From Dimorphilus gyrociliatus (Eukaryota > Annelida > Polychaeta > Dinophilidae): a DNA stretch of 64,000 bases. The stretch's first letter is position 1; every line of letters starts with the position of its first letter. This document shows positions 24,799 through 38,036 of this stretch, one piece after another. The stretch is taken from assembly GCA_904063045.1 (NCBI GenBank), contig CAJFCJ010000001.1, positions 3,541,501-3,605,500 on the forward strand, read 5' to 3'. A model generated the notes under the pieces. The model searched no databases. It worked only from the letters and a program-made list of their open reading frames with translations, and was not told the DNA's origin. A program made the position numbers and the translations under genes.

Positions 24799-25363
24799 TA
24801 AGGAAAGGAGAGAAATTAATATAGTCTAAATATGGAAAGACAAAGAAAGGAAAAGAAGAAGACAAACAAACAAACTTTGAGATCAAATACAAACTTTTGA
24901 TAAATTATTTTCTCTTTGTTTTGTGACCAAGTTTTCTTTTCTTTCTTTCCTTCTCTTCTCTCTTCTTATTTAAATAATTCAATTATACTTTAACTCGTCT
25001 ATTAGCCTATCGATTCTCTTTGATAATTCAACAAAAACACAACTCGATTATACATTTATAACAAGCGTACTACTAGGCCTGTTAACCTAATTAATTAAAT
25101 ATATAGTATAAACCGTATTCGAGGTCGTCAATCTTATGAATATTCAAATTTTTTCAATCCAATCGTTAACTTTTTATTACCGCACCTTTTCATTCTACTT
25201 TAAATATTTTCTTTCTCATTAATTTTCCAGGCGTCTCTTTTAAAATATAGATAAAACAAAAAAGTGACGCCTACAAAATCGATGAGTTTATGTATTGTTA
25301 TCCTAGTCGCCATGATGAACGACGCCATTATTTATTGAACATTTCATAGTGAACAATAAAATT
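24799..25363. other. intergenic region upstream of the TRAF gene
   Basis: AT-rich DNA with homopurine and homopyrimidine stretches and no recognisable coding sequence. It should contain the TRAF promoter and 5' UTR. Confidence 0.5.
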
Positions 25364-27044
25364 ATGGACGCTGGTCCTGATGGATCGTCTTTGGAACGTT
25401 CTACCTCTTGGCAAAGTGGTATTAAACCCTTGGGTTCGTCCCAATCTATAAGATCTTTCTCTAAAGGTGGACGTATTTCCGCCCTGGCAACGCCTCCTCG
25501 TTCAAGAAGCGACAATCTTCAAAAGAACAATGCAAACAACACGGATAAATATCTTATTGGTCGCCCGGAAGCTGACGTCATATTTGTCAACGAGCTTGAA
25601 AAACAATATGAATGTGTAGCGTGTAATAAGGTATTGAGATACGCTGTTCAATTTAAAGCGTGCGAACATCGTTGCTGTTCCGCTTGTTTACCGCAATTGA
25701 TGAAAGTTGAACCGAGATGTCCAATTGATCAGATCAAAATTGAAAAGCAGAATATCCGCGTCGATAAAACTTTTCAAAAGGAAGTAGACGCCCTAGAGAT
25801 ATTATGCTCTTTCAAGGAGAAGGGCTGCGAATGGGCCGGCTATCTGGGAGAATTGAACGTTCATCTCAGCGATTGTCTTTACAGAGTAATCAAATGTCCT
25901 ATGGGTTGCGAGGTCGACCTCGAAAAGAGGTTTGTTGACAAACACGTCGAAGAGGATTGCGTAAAAAGATTGGTTCCATGCGAATATTGCCATGAGAATT
26001 TCATTTATGAAGAGGAGGAATTGCATTTGGAAGATTGCCAGAAATTTCCAATTGAATGTCCAAACAAATGCGGTATATCGAAAATAGCAAAAGATGAAGT
26101 GAAGGTACACTTGGAGGAGGAATGCCCTAGACAGCTAACGGATTGTTTGTTCGTCCGGGCCGGATGCGAATATAAGGTAGGCTAAACGCTTTATTCTCTT
26201 TTCCTTTTAAATGTTTTTTTTAGAAGCCAATCGAAGCTTTGTCTTCTTCAGTAATAAGATAGATAGAGAGAGAGAGAGAAAGATAACCCTCCAAATAAGA
26301 ATTTGTTTTTTTTCAGTGCGAAAGAAACGAAATGGATATACACATGAAAGAGAACTTTAAGGATCATCTCAAAATGGCCATTAGGAACATTACGGCGAAT
26401 GATAAATCTTTGAGAATATTCTCCAAATCTCTTCAAGCCCAAAATGAACGTGTTAACGTTGTTGAAGAACAGGTAGTGGGCCTTGAGAAACTATACGGTT
26501 CTCAACTCCTATGGAAAATTGATAAGCATTCAGAGAAGATGGCCGAAGCTAAAAGTGGAAAGAAGCCTACTATCTATAGTCCAACTTTTCTTACGAACAG
26601 ACACGGCTATAGACTGGCCCTGTCGTCTAGCCTTTATGGAGATGGTAAAGGTAATATAAATCAATTAAATATCCCAATAAGCGTTTGTACATGAATGATG
26701 TGTCTTTGTCAACAGCTAGAGGGCAGACGATGTCCTTGTACGTTTCAATTTGTAAGGGGGAATACGACGCTCTACTCAAGTGGCCTTTTACTCATAAGAT
26801 AACATTTACTCTGATCGATCAATGCGAAAACTTGAACGAGAGAAAGAATATAGATTATACGATAAAGCCGAATCTTTGTAAGGAGAACTTGTCGTTCCTA
26901 TCAAAGCCGATAGGGGATAGAAACGCTTCGTTCGGAGCTCAGAAATTTATTGAATTGGACGTTTTAAAAACGAGAGATTACACAAAAAACGACTGTTTAT
27001 ACATAAAGGTTGCAGTCGACAGCGAAGATATGCCACTCTTGTAA
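25364..27044 (+). CDS. TNF receptor-associated factor, TRAF4-like (RING, TRAF zinc fingers, MATH)
   Basis: Exons at 25364-26176, 26317-26650 and 26716-27044 (introns 140 and 65 bases, phases 0 and 1) encode 491 residues. The frame is open five codons further upstream from a GTG at 25349, but the first ATG is at 25364. A basic, Ser-rich leader of about 80 residues precedes a C3HC3D-type RING at about 83-122 (CVAC, CEH, CCSAC, CPID). Several TRAF-type zinc fingers follow at about 145-290 (for example CEYCHENF, CPNKCG, AGCEYKC), then a short coiled coil and the MATH/TRAF-C domain at about 330-485 (LLWKID, SLYVSICKGEYDALLKWPF, YIKVAVD). The run of zinc fingers and the FGAQKF segment favour TRAF4 over TRAF2/3/5. 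By family it is a cytoplasmic adaptor for receptor signalling and polarity. A candidate AATAAA lies at 27344. Confidence 0.9.
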
Positions 27045-28627
27045 TAATTCAAGTGTTAACGAGAAAGAAGTATACAATAGAATCAAAGCAGAGATTAAAC
27101 AGCTAATGCTCTGCTCATTTGGTCGTTAATATTTTATTTTATTTGCAGTGTATACGCTAAATATAGTATATGTATTTATATACATACATATGTATTCTAA
27201 TATTTTGGTGATGCACTTTTCTTGTGGTATATAACTGGAGCACTTAAAGGAGAAAGGATAAAAAATTCCCTTCATTTTCACAGAAAAACCCAATATTTAA
27301 CAACGTAACTTTATCAATCTATTCTATTTTTATCAAGTATTTGAATAAATAAAATTTCCATTAATGATTAACCGTCTCCAGTCTCGTCAGTAGTCCGACT
27401 TGACGAAAGATACTTCTTAATAGTCCTCTTTTTTCTTCTCCGTCCTTCTGCATACTTTTCACCTCTTCCTTTATTTTTCTTTACCAAGAATTAAAGCTAT
27501 TTTTGTACCATTTATTATAAATTATTCTTCTCTTTGCTATTAAATTTAGTTGTGTTTTTTTTTTCTTTTTCTTCTTCTTCTTCTTCTTCTTATGTTAATA
27601 TATTTTTGCTCTAGTCGTCTTTTGTTCTTACTAGACTGTCAGTAACGTTCTAATTGGTCAAATACCTCCAACAGCGACATGTTTTTATAAGCGGCTGCAA
27701 GGTCAAAATGCAGCTTAATAAAGCTTTTGTAGTATATATATAAAGTATACTACATATGAAACTAATTGAATTATTTAGATATACATAGAGACAAGTACAT
27801 AGATGGATAGATAGCTGGCTAGCTGGCTAGATAGATAGATAGATAGAGCGTTTGCCAGAGAGGGGGGGGGAGGGGAGTTGGCACGCGGCGGTAAGGAGGC
27901 GGATGGAGAGGAGGAGAATATAAAAGACCAATCCAAAACGAATAGGACAGTATAGCAGGATTCGTTTTAAAACTATTAGCATTTTGAGGGGCGAAAAAGT
28001 TGTCATGACTCGCTTGCAGAGTAGTTGAATTAGATAGATTTAGAGGGGTGTGGGCGCCAGAGAGCTAGAGTAGGAGGAGGAGAAGGAGGAGGAGGAAAGA
28101 AGAGATTATATATAAATGTGTCTATGACCAATTAATCATTTGTGTTAAGCGAAAAGGTTGAATGACGTATGAAACAAGTACAATAGGTATTTAGTTGGGC
28201 GAATTGAGGCAATTGTGTGACATTTGGACAACGAGAAGAGAAAAAGTATGAAATGTCATAAAAATTCCTCTCTCAATTTCCACTTATTTCGAAGGCGTAA
28301 ACAATAAAGAAAAAGGCAAATAGAACATTTGAAAAAGAAAGAATGAAACTACTAAAATTGACATCCGAAATCACGAAAAAGTGTGATAAAAATTCATGTT
28401 AACAAGCTAAAAATAAATTAATAACTAATAAGAAAAAACATGCTTGAATAAATAAATTTTCTGTTATTTTACTCCTTTTCTTTCTTTCTTTCTTTCTTCC
28501 TTCCTTTCTTCCTTCGTTCCTTTCATTCAAATAGAAGATAATTATTTTTTCAACTTTTCTCTTGAATCTTTTGAAAAACGAGACGACCAACTAACGCACG
28601 TTATACAATCACAAGTCGCCCGCTCTC

Positions 28628-28658
<31 letters not shown>

Positions 28659-29090
28659 CACTCATGATTTCTTTCTCCTATACTCACTCGCTCATTCGCC
28701 TCCTAACTTCTCGGATAAGATACTCAAAATTACTTACTTCAGGTATCATTTTAAACAAAAAATAAGGCGAAAAAAGAGAGGAAGATAAACGAGAAGGATA
28801 TTATAAAGAATAGCGCTGTAAAAGGAGAGAAGAAAATAATTAGCCCAAATAAGAAAAGGATTATATAAAAATAGAAGAAGAAGAAGAAGGAAAGGAGAAT
28901 AAGAGAGAGACAGAGAGACAGAGAGAAAGAGAGAAAGAGTGAACGAGAGAGCGACCGAAAAAGAGAAAAAGAGAAAGAAAAATAAAGACAGAGAAAAAGA
29001 TTTTCTTCCCACTCAACCTACGTACGAATCCGGCGAGCCTATATCCGCCCTCTACAGTCTTATCTCTCCCATTTTCCCCAACTTTTTCCA
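27045..29090. other. intergenic region with simple repeats
   Basis: Contains the TRAF 3' UTR, a GATA tetramer array, G-rich purine blocks near 27860-28110, TC tracts near 28620 and a long homopurine stretch at about 28755-28990. No exon could be supported on either strand. Confidence 0.5.
27828..27847. repeat. (GATA)n with adjoining (GGCTAGCT)-like units
   Basis: Short tandem GATA units preceded by GCTGGCTA repeats at about 27812-27830. Confidence 0.75.
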
Positions 29091-29813
29091 ATGCTCCTCT
29101 CGCAAATAACTTTCTTAGTGTCTTTTACGGTTCTTTTTCATGCCTCCGAAAGTTCTGGTCTAAAAGTGAAAAAGAGAAAGCATTTTCTCTTTGATTGGTT
29201 TACCATTCCAATTGAAAAGAAGAGGAGTTTTGGTTTTGGTCACACGGATCTAAACGAAATTGCCGCTAAAAGAGCCGATATACTTTTTGATTCCTTCGAT
29301 TTTAATCGTAAGTACAAGAATAAGGCCTATTATTTCTTTTGTTTCTTTTCTTATATGTCATTTTTTTTCTATAATTCTCTCTCTCTCTCTCTCTCTCTCC
29401 TTTTCTCCTCTCTTACTTTCTTTTTACAACATTTCTGTCGCTACAGAAGACAGAAACACTTGTTTGTTTGTTTGTTTTGTTGATTGTTTGCTATGTTTTG
29501 TTTTGTTTATTTTCTTTTGCTGCATTCTTATCTAAATCTCTTCCAATTTTTCTATATGTTTTTTTCTTTCTCTTTCTCTCTCTCTGCACAATTTTTCCTT
29601 TTACTTCAATATAAATACGATATACTGTATACATACATACATACACGTATATATGAAATAGATGATGAAAAGATTGATAGAAGCGAGATGAAGCAAATGA
29701 TGTACTTGCTCGCTCTAGAAGAATCTTTATGGCCAAACGGCTTTGGACAGAGCCATCGTAACGGCATATTTAGGAAGAAAAAATCTGAAAGTATTGAACA
29801 AATTTTATTTTAA
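29091..29813 (+). CDS. small secreted protein with one EF-hand
   Basis: Exons at 29091-29307 and 29662-29813, joined by a 354-base GT-AG phase-1 intron, encode 122 residues. An N-terminal hydrophobic signal peptide (about residues 1-22) is followed by a basic segment with KKR and KR sites. Splicing then creates a perfect 12-residue EF-hand loop, DFNHDEKIDRSE: D at 1, N at 3, D at 5, I at 8, D at 9 and E at 12. It is flanked by amphipathic helices (ITDLNE-like before, MKQMMYLLALEE after). The intron splits the loop after its third residue, and the motif appears only in the spliced frame, which is strong evidence for the junction. Calcium binding is inferred. Because EF-hands usually pair, the protein may dimerise. 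An A-rich stretch with AATAAA follows near 29839. The family is not recognised; a peptide-precursor reading of the dibasic sites is possible but less likely. Confidence 0.72.
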
Positions 29814-32603
29814 AAGAAGTCAATGAAAATATAAAAAATAAAAAAAAAAAAAACAAAAAATAAATAAAATACTAAATAAATAATTAACTAACTAATTAAC
29901 TAATTAATTAATTAATCAAATGGATGGATGGAGAAGACGACAATGGTTGTGATGGTTGTGATGTTGATAAGAGATGAAAAAAAGCGAAAAAAGTTTAAAA
30001 AACGCAACGGATATAAAAGTAAAGTATACAAATATTGAAATGAAAATTCTTCAACAACTTTTATGAAACGACGAAGCGAAGAAAAAAAAACCTCAAAAAA
30101 AAGTGAACAACTTGCATGCAAAAAATCAAGTTGACAGTCTTTTAAATTTTTTCTGTTGTCTTTTATCATTTTTAATATAAACAAACAAAATATGGAATCA
30201 GAGTGCACACAAACTTTTTGTTATCTATTTCTTCTTTCGTATTTTATAGAATTTTGTTTGTAGATCAATTTTATCTGTAATTTCTTCATATCTGTCTCTC
30301 TGCCTGTCTTTTTTTTTCTCTCTCTCTCTCTCTTTCTCGCTCTTTTATTTATTCTCTCACTTTCATTCGCTCACTCTCACTCACTCTCTCTCATATTCGT
30401 CGTTTGCACTTTCAACTTGAAAACTCACAGCAGCATCTTAAATGTTTTTCTATTTATAGCAGTTGATAAAATAATATACATAAAGGAGAAGAATTTATAA
30501 TATCCTTTGAGGATAACAAGGGACGTTTACAATAAATTTTTGAACGATTCAATTATTAATTCTGAATAAATACTTGACAACATTCTATTGTTTTTTCTTT
30601 CATTTTTATCTTTCATTTTAGTATTTTAAACTAGTTTTTAATTATCTTCCTAAGCGAATAAAACCTACTTCCGGATTCTATTAATATTTATTGATTTAAC
30701 ACCAATAATACCAGCTTTCTGGACTTGTTTATTTTTTCTTTCTTTCTATCCGCTTCTCTTTCACCCTCTATATTTCTCACCTTGTTTTTCAATTACTATT
30801 CCAATTCTCGCCTGGTCACCGCCGTCTCTCTTTCGCCAAGTTCTGTGCGCTTGGCGCCATCTATTGGATTAGCTGAGGAAAAAAGAGCGTGTTCTCTTGA
30901 GAAGAAAGTCAAAGACAAGAGTGGAAGTTGGTTGGGGGCAGAGGGGAGAGGCAGAGAGAAAAAGAGAGGAAAAGATAGAAAGAAAAAAGTATATCTTTCA
31001 ACTAATAGAGGGATATAATACAAGTAAAATATTAGTTGGGTGTCTATTTAATTGTTTGCCGTCTACTCGATTTACCTTTTGAATTAATGTTAATGAAGAG
31101 GATATAATAAATAATTATACGTAAATAAACAGTAAATAGTTTATATACACAAGTATATAGGTGAATAGTGAACTGGTATTTGAAAGATAAACTCAATAAA
31201 CCCTTATGCTTAATGTCAATATGCACGCATATTTGGCCTTTTCCGACTAGGAAATACATTTCAACTAATCGTATTTTATCAATTTGTATCACATTTGAAA
31301 AGGTGTTGGGCTCTGTTGGAAAATTAGTGTCGGAGGGGGAGGAGGAGGAGGAGTAGGAGGCGAGGAGGAGGGACGGAGACTAAAATATTGGGAAATTTCA
31401 TTAGCATGGTTTTATTATACCGGAGGGAGCAATAAAAAGATATTTGACAAGAATATTCCGAATATTTAGTTTAATACTTAAAAAGAGAGACAAGAGACAA
31501 TGAAGATATTTTCTTAATAGACGCCGAATTCTTTTAATAATCATAATCTGGATCAGAATCATAATAAAACACCTAATACAAACAAATAAGCCATACTTAA
31601 AAACAGTAACTCGTCAACTTTAAAAGTAAATCATTAATGATTTATTAAATAGGTCAAATACGCGGAAAATGAAATCAATTAGTTGTATCCTTGTCTTTTA
31701 AATATGTAAATTCAAAGCGTGTTGACAGGCACTCTAGTTGTTAAACCATCCATCAAAGGATGCAGTCAGTTTAGTCAATAATCACTTTGATTAAGAAAGA
31801 TTAAGGTCATCTCTCATCTAACTATTCTCGTCCGATCTCCGTCATCATCTTATCAATAATCATTAGGCCTCTATCCAAAAAAAATCTGTCATTTAAGTAG
31901 GCTTGCGACGAAATTCCATTACATTTATAGGCCTAAGGCTAAGTGGTGATTATCAGGCAAAGATCCCGATGGAATTATGAGTATCGATTCGTATGAAACT
32001 CGTATTTTTAATCACGTGACATTACGATAAACGAAAGAAGAGAAAGAGAAGAAAAGAAATGAGAAAAGTGGGATAATACGCAATTGATGAAGACGAGAAA
32101 AGTGTGTCGATGTGAAGTGAAGATTATGTAGCTTCCCCGCCCAACGACGTTGTAGGGTTAAGTGAGAAAGTCGACAAAATTCCTTATCCACCTGTCTGTT
32201 AGTCTGACAGCAAAGGTATGTATATATATATATAGAAAGAGGGAGAGACAGACGGACAGACAAACAGAGAGAGAGAGAGAGTTGAGCATCTTAACGTCTT
32301 TAGTTGATTTACTCGATATACAAAATCTACAGCCTATATACTTGTATCTAGTATATATTAAAAATAGTCCAAATACGATAGAAAGGGAAAAATGAATAGA
32401 AAATATTTAATAAAAAAAGAAAACTAATAAAAATCTATGATATTGGCAGAAATCTGTATCTATATATGGAATTTTTACAATATGTTACAAATATCTATGT
32501 TTCATAAAATTATTCATCATATTCATTCAAAGTCAATTGTCTCATTTTTATGATTGAATAAGTACAATACGCTCTTTTAAGTTCTTTTCTTTTGTCGTAC
32601 AAC

Positions 32604-32642
<39 letters not shown>

Positions 32643-33066
32643 TCTCTCAGCTAAACTTTCCCAGTTGTACAAATTACGAATGGGAAAAGAGAGAAACAAG
32701 GAAAGAAAGAAAGCGGAAAGAGGAAGGAGGAGAAATTGAAAAAAAAAAAACAAAGAGGAAATTGTACTTGCTCTGATTTGTTTGTTTGTTTGTTTGTTTT
32801 AAACATCCATTCTACCTACTTTATTTATCATCTCTTTCCTTTATATTTCAATATTCAAGTATTTATTTCGGGTTTATTGTTTATACTAGGAATCATACTG
32901 GCTTTTATGATTTAGTAGAAAATTGAGCAAAAGCCTTCTCTTCTACTCTTAACTTTTAAATAAACTATTTCCCTTTATAAACAGGACAATTAAATATTTA
33001 TACAAATCAAAAACAACCATTATCCTAACACTAGTTATCTTCCATTTCCTACTATTATTATTCTTC

Positions 33067-33068
33067 TA

Positions 33069-33099
<31 letters not shown>

Positions 33100-33130
33100 T
33101 CCTCTTCCTCATCCTTCTTCTCCTTCTTCT
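33067..33130. repeat. TTC-rich pyrimidine tract
   Basis: Imperfect TTC/TCC triplets over about 60 bases. Confidence 0.75.
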
Positions 33131-35373
33131 TTTATTTTTCATTATAAATATTGTATCGTTTGCTGTCTAGTTTGTAATGTCTTTTATAATAATGGTCTAA
33201 TCATACTTCTCGTCAGGGCAACCATTGTTTGTCAAGCATCTCCTTCAAGACTTCTTTTTCTATATTCATTTATTTTATTCCTAAATAAACAAGTTTCTTT
33301 TAAGAAAGATTCTATGCAGCTTTACGAGATGCGATGTAGTCGTAATACTGTAAGCATTCTATTCTTTCGAAAGGCGCCTTTGGAGACACTCGATAACTAT
33401 GTATATTGCTCGTTTTTTCCCCTTCTCTTTTCCCCCATTCTCCCTAACTCCTTCCACTATTTCTCCTCCAGTTTTCTTCTTCTTTTTGAATTAATCCATT
33501 TTCTAGAATTGAATACTGCCGAAAAATATATGCAAATAGAAAAATGTCACTTTGTGACATCTATAGGTGGACACTTTAAATATTCTTTTCTCCTCTCTCC
33601 CTCCCTCTTCAACGAATGTTCAGAGCGAAAGTAGAATGAGAGCGTTTTATAGAGGAGGGAAAACGCTCCTTTTCTGCCGTTATCGGACGAAGATCCATTT
33701 GCTAAAAGTATAATTAAGTGACCTAACGCATCTGTATTGGTGATTGAGATGAAACGAACAGATTTAAAGATAAGCAAGATTGGCATAATCCCCAAAAAAG
33801 GAGAGAAATCCTTCTATATTGGAGTAAAAACTATATAAAGCAGAAAGCTTTTATATAAATAGAAAGATTAAAAAGAGGGGGAATTGAATTGATAATGATT
33901 TCGGATAAAGAAATCTATGTATTAAAACTGATTAAGGCTTAATAGAATATATAAATATAAACATCTATATATATATTTATATATAGTTACAATTTACTAT
34001 TGAAATACAACTTTCATACATAAAATCATTGTTACTCTCCTCCTATCTTCTCTCTTGAATAGCGAAGACGATAAACAGGTACAGGTACTTTTCACTTTTA
34101 TTGTAATTACACAGTCATAATGATTATTTACGACCATCATTAAGCTATATTAAGAATATTTGCCATATTTGTTAAGAACGAGCATATGGGTTAAGGGATA
34201 GAAGTACCATTGAGAAAATTCTACAACTTTTTCGCCTAATGGCACTGCCAATAGGAAAGAGAAATGAACGACAGAAAAAAAAGAAATCAGAAAGTGATTC
34301 TTGATCGAGGAGAAATCTGTCATGGAAAACAGAAGAATTTGACATTCATATCAACGATTAAAAAGAAGAGAAGAGCAAAGGAAAACAGATAAGTCAGATG
34401 GATGTCTTTTTTTATATCACAAGTCAGGATTGGGAATTGCTACAGTGCCGATTTCTTTTTTCTCTTCTCCTCTCCTCTCCTCTCTTCTCCCCTCCTCTCC
34501 CTCTTCTTCCTTCTCCTCCTCTCTCCTCTCCTTTCTCCTCTCTCACTCCCTCTATAGAAAAAACACAAATTGACATTGTTTATATTAGCCAAATACAGTA
34601 TAATTAAAGTAATAGAAAAGCAATTTACTTCTCTATTAGCATGGCGCGGCTACAATGTTTCCATATTGAAACGATTACTTTTCCTGGTAGTCTCGGAAAC
34701 TCGTTTGATCCGCCTCTCCTCGATTAGAATAAAGAGATATATAAAACTTCCTCGGGCTCTCTTTCCCTTATTCAATCCGAAATATTTAGAACGATTGAAA
34801 TTTTCCCTTCACGTTTCATTTTAAAAGCATCATAAAATATTCAATTTCAACTGCCCAAATCTTCTAAGACCTTAATTTTCCCATTTATTTTTCCTATTCC
34901 CCGTTTGGTACCAGTTCCATACTTTGACTTGCTCTTTAACTTTTTCCCTCTATCCGCTACTCATTGGTGGGTCGTAACCTTTTCAAAAGAAACGTAACGT
35001 AGGACATTCCAACTTTCTTCAACTCTTATCTTTATCGTCTACTTTCTCTTTAACTTTTTTTTATTTTTTTTTTATATCTAGCCGTGTCTCTTTCTCTCTC
35101 TCTCTCTCTCTCTTAATTTTCAAGTGCCATTTCATTTGCCACCTAAATTACGAGGAGAAAGAAGACAATTATATTGAAGATTTCTATGATACCTACAATA
35201 ATATACTGTATAGATTCGCATATACTGTATATAGTCTATACGTTATACGGTGTAATTAAGATTGCACTAGCTGCACTATTTCCGGTTGCCAACTTGTAGC
35301 TAGAAAGTACAACTTCATTCGCAGAGTTGTTGTTTTATTAGAAGAAGCAGGTAATATAGATAATAATATAGTA

Positions 35374-35400
35374 TAGATAGATAGATAGATAGATAGATAG
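35374..35400. repeat. (GATA)n microsatellite
   Basis: Uninterrupted ATAG tetramers. Confidence 0.85.
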
Positions 35401-36414
35401 ACAGTCGGAGAGGGGGAGGCGAATTGGGGAATGGGAGAAAATAAGGTTGTCAGCCATTTTAGTTTTTTTGCAAATAAAAGACTCTTCGAAGCGAAAAAGT
35501 TGATGGCTAAATGCGTTCAACTCATTGCAAAAGTTCAATAATTCCCTATTGATCGAATAATCTCATAAACTCATGCATATTTCCATCTGTATGTTTATAT
35601 ACAAATCTCGTCGGTTTATCTTGCCTCCGTCTATTAACTAAATAGAAACGGATTGTAGTTTGTCAACCTTGTTTACCTAAGCATCAGGCCAAATAAAGGA
35701 AGGTGGCTATATAATTCTTATCTAATCTTGTGTCATCTTATCAAACAAACAGGACCGCAAGCAATCCATTAAATTCTTTATTGTTGGTTGCTTATTCATT
35801 GGGTTGACGAATAAAAAATTCGAGTTGTTATTTCTTCTTCTTCTTCTTTTTCTTCTTTTTCTTCTACATTCAGACAAAAGCAGCAGAACCGATTAATAAA
35901 TTAGAGACGAAAGCCAACGAGCCAAATCACTCTCTTTCTATTTTCTTTAGTTCCCTTTTTTCTGTGTTGTTTGTCGATCTGTTTATCCGTACTGTCTGTC
36001 TCTCTTTCTTTTCTTTTTCTATTTGTTTCTTTCACTTTTTTTCGTTTTTTCTTTCTTTCTTTCTTTCATCCTCCCTTTCTTTCTTTCTTTCCTTCTTTCT
36101 TTATTTCTCTCTCTCTCTTCTCCCCTGCTCCTGCTCCTCCTCCTTTGCCCTCAATCATCGATCTATCTAAACGTCGTTTAAGCCTTGATGAACTTTAAAT
36201 ATAGTAGTCTTCAAGAAATCTTCCATTTGATTAAACCCGTCAACAGATACTACAAGTCGCTAAATTGATTATCAAAGCTATTAAAACAAAAGTCTCATGT
36301 TATAAGATCATTTATTTATTGTTCTATTAAAATATTGATATAAATAAATAAGTCTACTTTTTGTTTTTCGCCCATAAACTTGGCTCTATTTTATATTGAT
36401 ATAATTCAAATGTA

Positions 36415-36434
36415 TATACAGTATATACTGTATA
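36415..36434. repeat. 20-base perfect palindrome of two inverted TATACAGTATA units
   Basis: TATACAGTA and TACTGTATA face each other around a shared TATA centre, so the 20 bases equal their own reverse complement. Each half matches the 11-mer that recurs elsewhere in the window. Confidence 0.85.
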
Positions 36435-36664
36435 TATGCGCACAGTATGTATGCTTATTATTTACATACACTCTATATGGAATGTATAACTGACTACAGA
36501 GGCAAGACCATTTTAATCAAGAGTTCAAGTGGCGATAGATGAAGAGCTAATATTGTAAACGTTTCGCTTTACATCTAATAGACTAGACTATCTTACTGGC
36601 GGATCGTAAATGAGAGCTGGCCGAGAAGGGTAAGATATAGACGTTAGCTAACGGATAGAAGGGA

Positions 36665-36711
36665 ATATATATATATATATATATAAATAGAGAGAGAGAG
36701 AGAGAGAGAGA
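36665..36711. repeat. (TA)n followed by (GA)n
   Basis: Two adjoining dinucleotide arrays, roughly 36665-36685 and 36689-36711. Confidence 0.85.
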
Positions 36712-37402
36712 AAGAGAAAAAGAAAAAGAACGGGGAGAGAGAGAGAGAGTGAAGGACGGAAGGAAGGGAAAATAAAAAGAAAAAGAATAAATCAAATTAT
36801 ACCCTTACTTATAAAAATCATAAACGTTAAAAAGGGAAAAAGACATCAACAACAAATGAGATAAATAAAAAGAAAAAGATAGATAGAAAGAAAGAAAAAA
36901 AGATAAATAAACAGATAGACAGAACGAGAAAAAGACAAAAAATGGATAAAGAAACGATGCAAAACGGTTACGGAATTTAGGTAAAAAGAAACATAAATAA
37001 CGATTGTTTGATAATAGATAATACTAGTAGAATAAAAATTTTGACATTAGTTTTTATACAGTAGTTGCTAATATAGGGCTAATTCGTTGAGAAATTATCT
37101 TATCATTTACCGATTTTTATCACTATAACAAGAAAAATAAAGCAAAAAAACGAAAGACAAGGATCATATCTTGATTGCAATCTTTTCTTTTTGACATTTT
37201 TCCGCCGTCGCGTAATACGAAAGAGAGTAGCTTATAGCCTATCAAAATTGAGCGTCGCTTTGGCGCTAGCAGCCTGCATTCGACGCCCAACCATCGTAAC
37301 GCGACCGTCGAAAAACTCCTTATCTTTTTTATATCATTTTCGCCTCTTTATACAGTCATAAAGATAAGGTTTATTCATTTACAGCATTCAATTTTCATTT
37401 TA

Positions 37403-37701
37403 ATGCCAGTTATGAATGCGACAATATCTACGGAAACGGAAGTTGGGTTGTTGAAGCAAATTTCACTTGGTATTTTCTTAGGATTGATCGTCCTTTTGAC
37501 GATTATTGGTAATTTATTGGTTATTGGAGCCGTTTTAATCGATTACTCTCTCAGGACTTGTACGAATTATTTTATATTATCCTTGGCCATAGCCGATTTG
37601 CTTTTGGGCATTTTAGGCAAGTTTTTTTCTCTTTTTTTTTTTTTTTTCTCATCCCATTTTTTTTATTATATTTCATTATTTATCACATCGTTCTCTCTCC
37701 C

Positions 37702-37739
<38 letters not shown>

Positions 37740-38005
37740 ACTCTTCTATTTGTCTCGTTTTTTTTTCTTTTTACCCCTACTACCTCTTCTTTTTTTTTCA
37801 ATTGTTTGTTCGATATCGAGTCTATCCTTTTTAACCTTTGTTTTCTCCATATTATTACCTAGATGTCTGTTCGTATAGTCTTAATAAAGTTTCTAGTAAA
37901 TGTCCACCCCTCTTCGTTCTATTCTTTCCTTCTTTCGTTTTTTTTCACCCTTATTTCGCTCACTCTCTGCATTCCTACTTACTTACTTACTCATTCACTT
38001 TCTCT

Positions 38006-38036
<31 letters not shown>

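Larger units (their letters stand above)
29814..37402. other. 7.6 kb gene desert upstream of the octopamine receptor
   Basis: No coding exon supported. The region holds TC, TTC, GATA, TA and GA microsatellites, a TAGGCCTA octamer at 31928, and several exact TATACTGTATA elements (35202, 35221, 36415, 36424), two of which form a 20-base perfect palindrome. Regulatory DNA for the receptor at 37403 is likely at the right end. Confidence 0.5.

Noticed and set aside
25349-25363. Five extra N-terminal codons on the TRAF gene
   Set aside because: They begin with GTG; the first ATG is at 25364.
29091-29307. Neuropeptide precursor reading of exon 1 with KKR and KR cleavage sites
   Set aside because: No amidation glycine or repeated peptide is present, and the region after KKR fits the entering helix of the EF-hand better. 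Not fully excluded.
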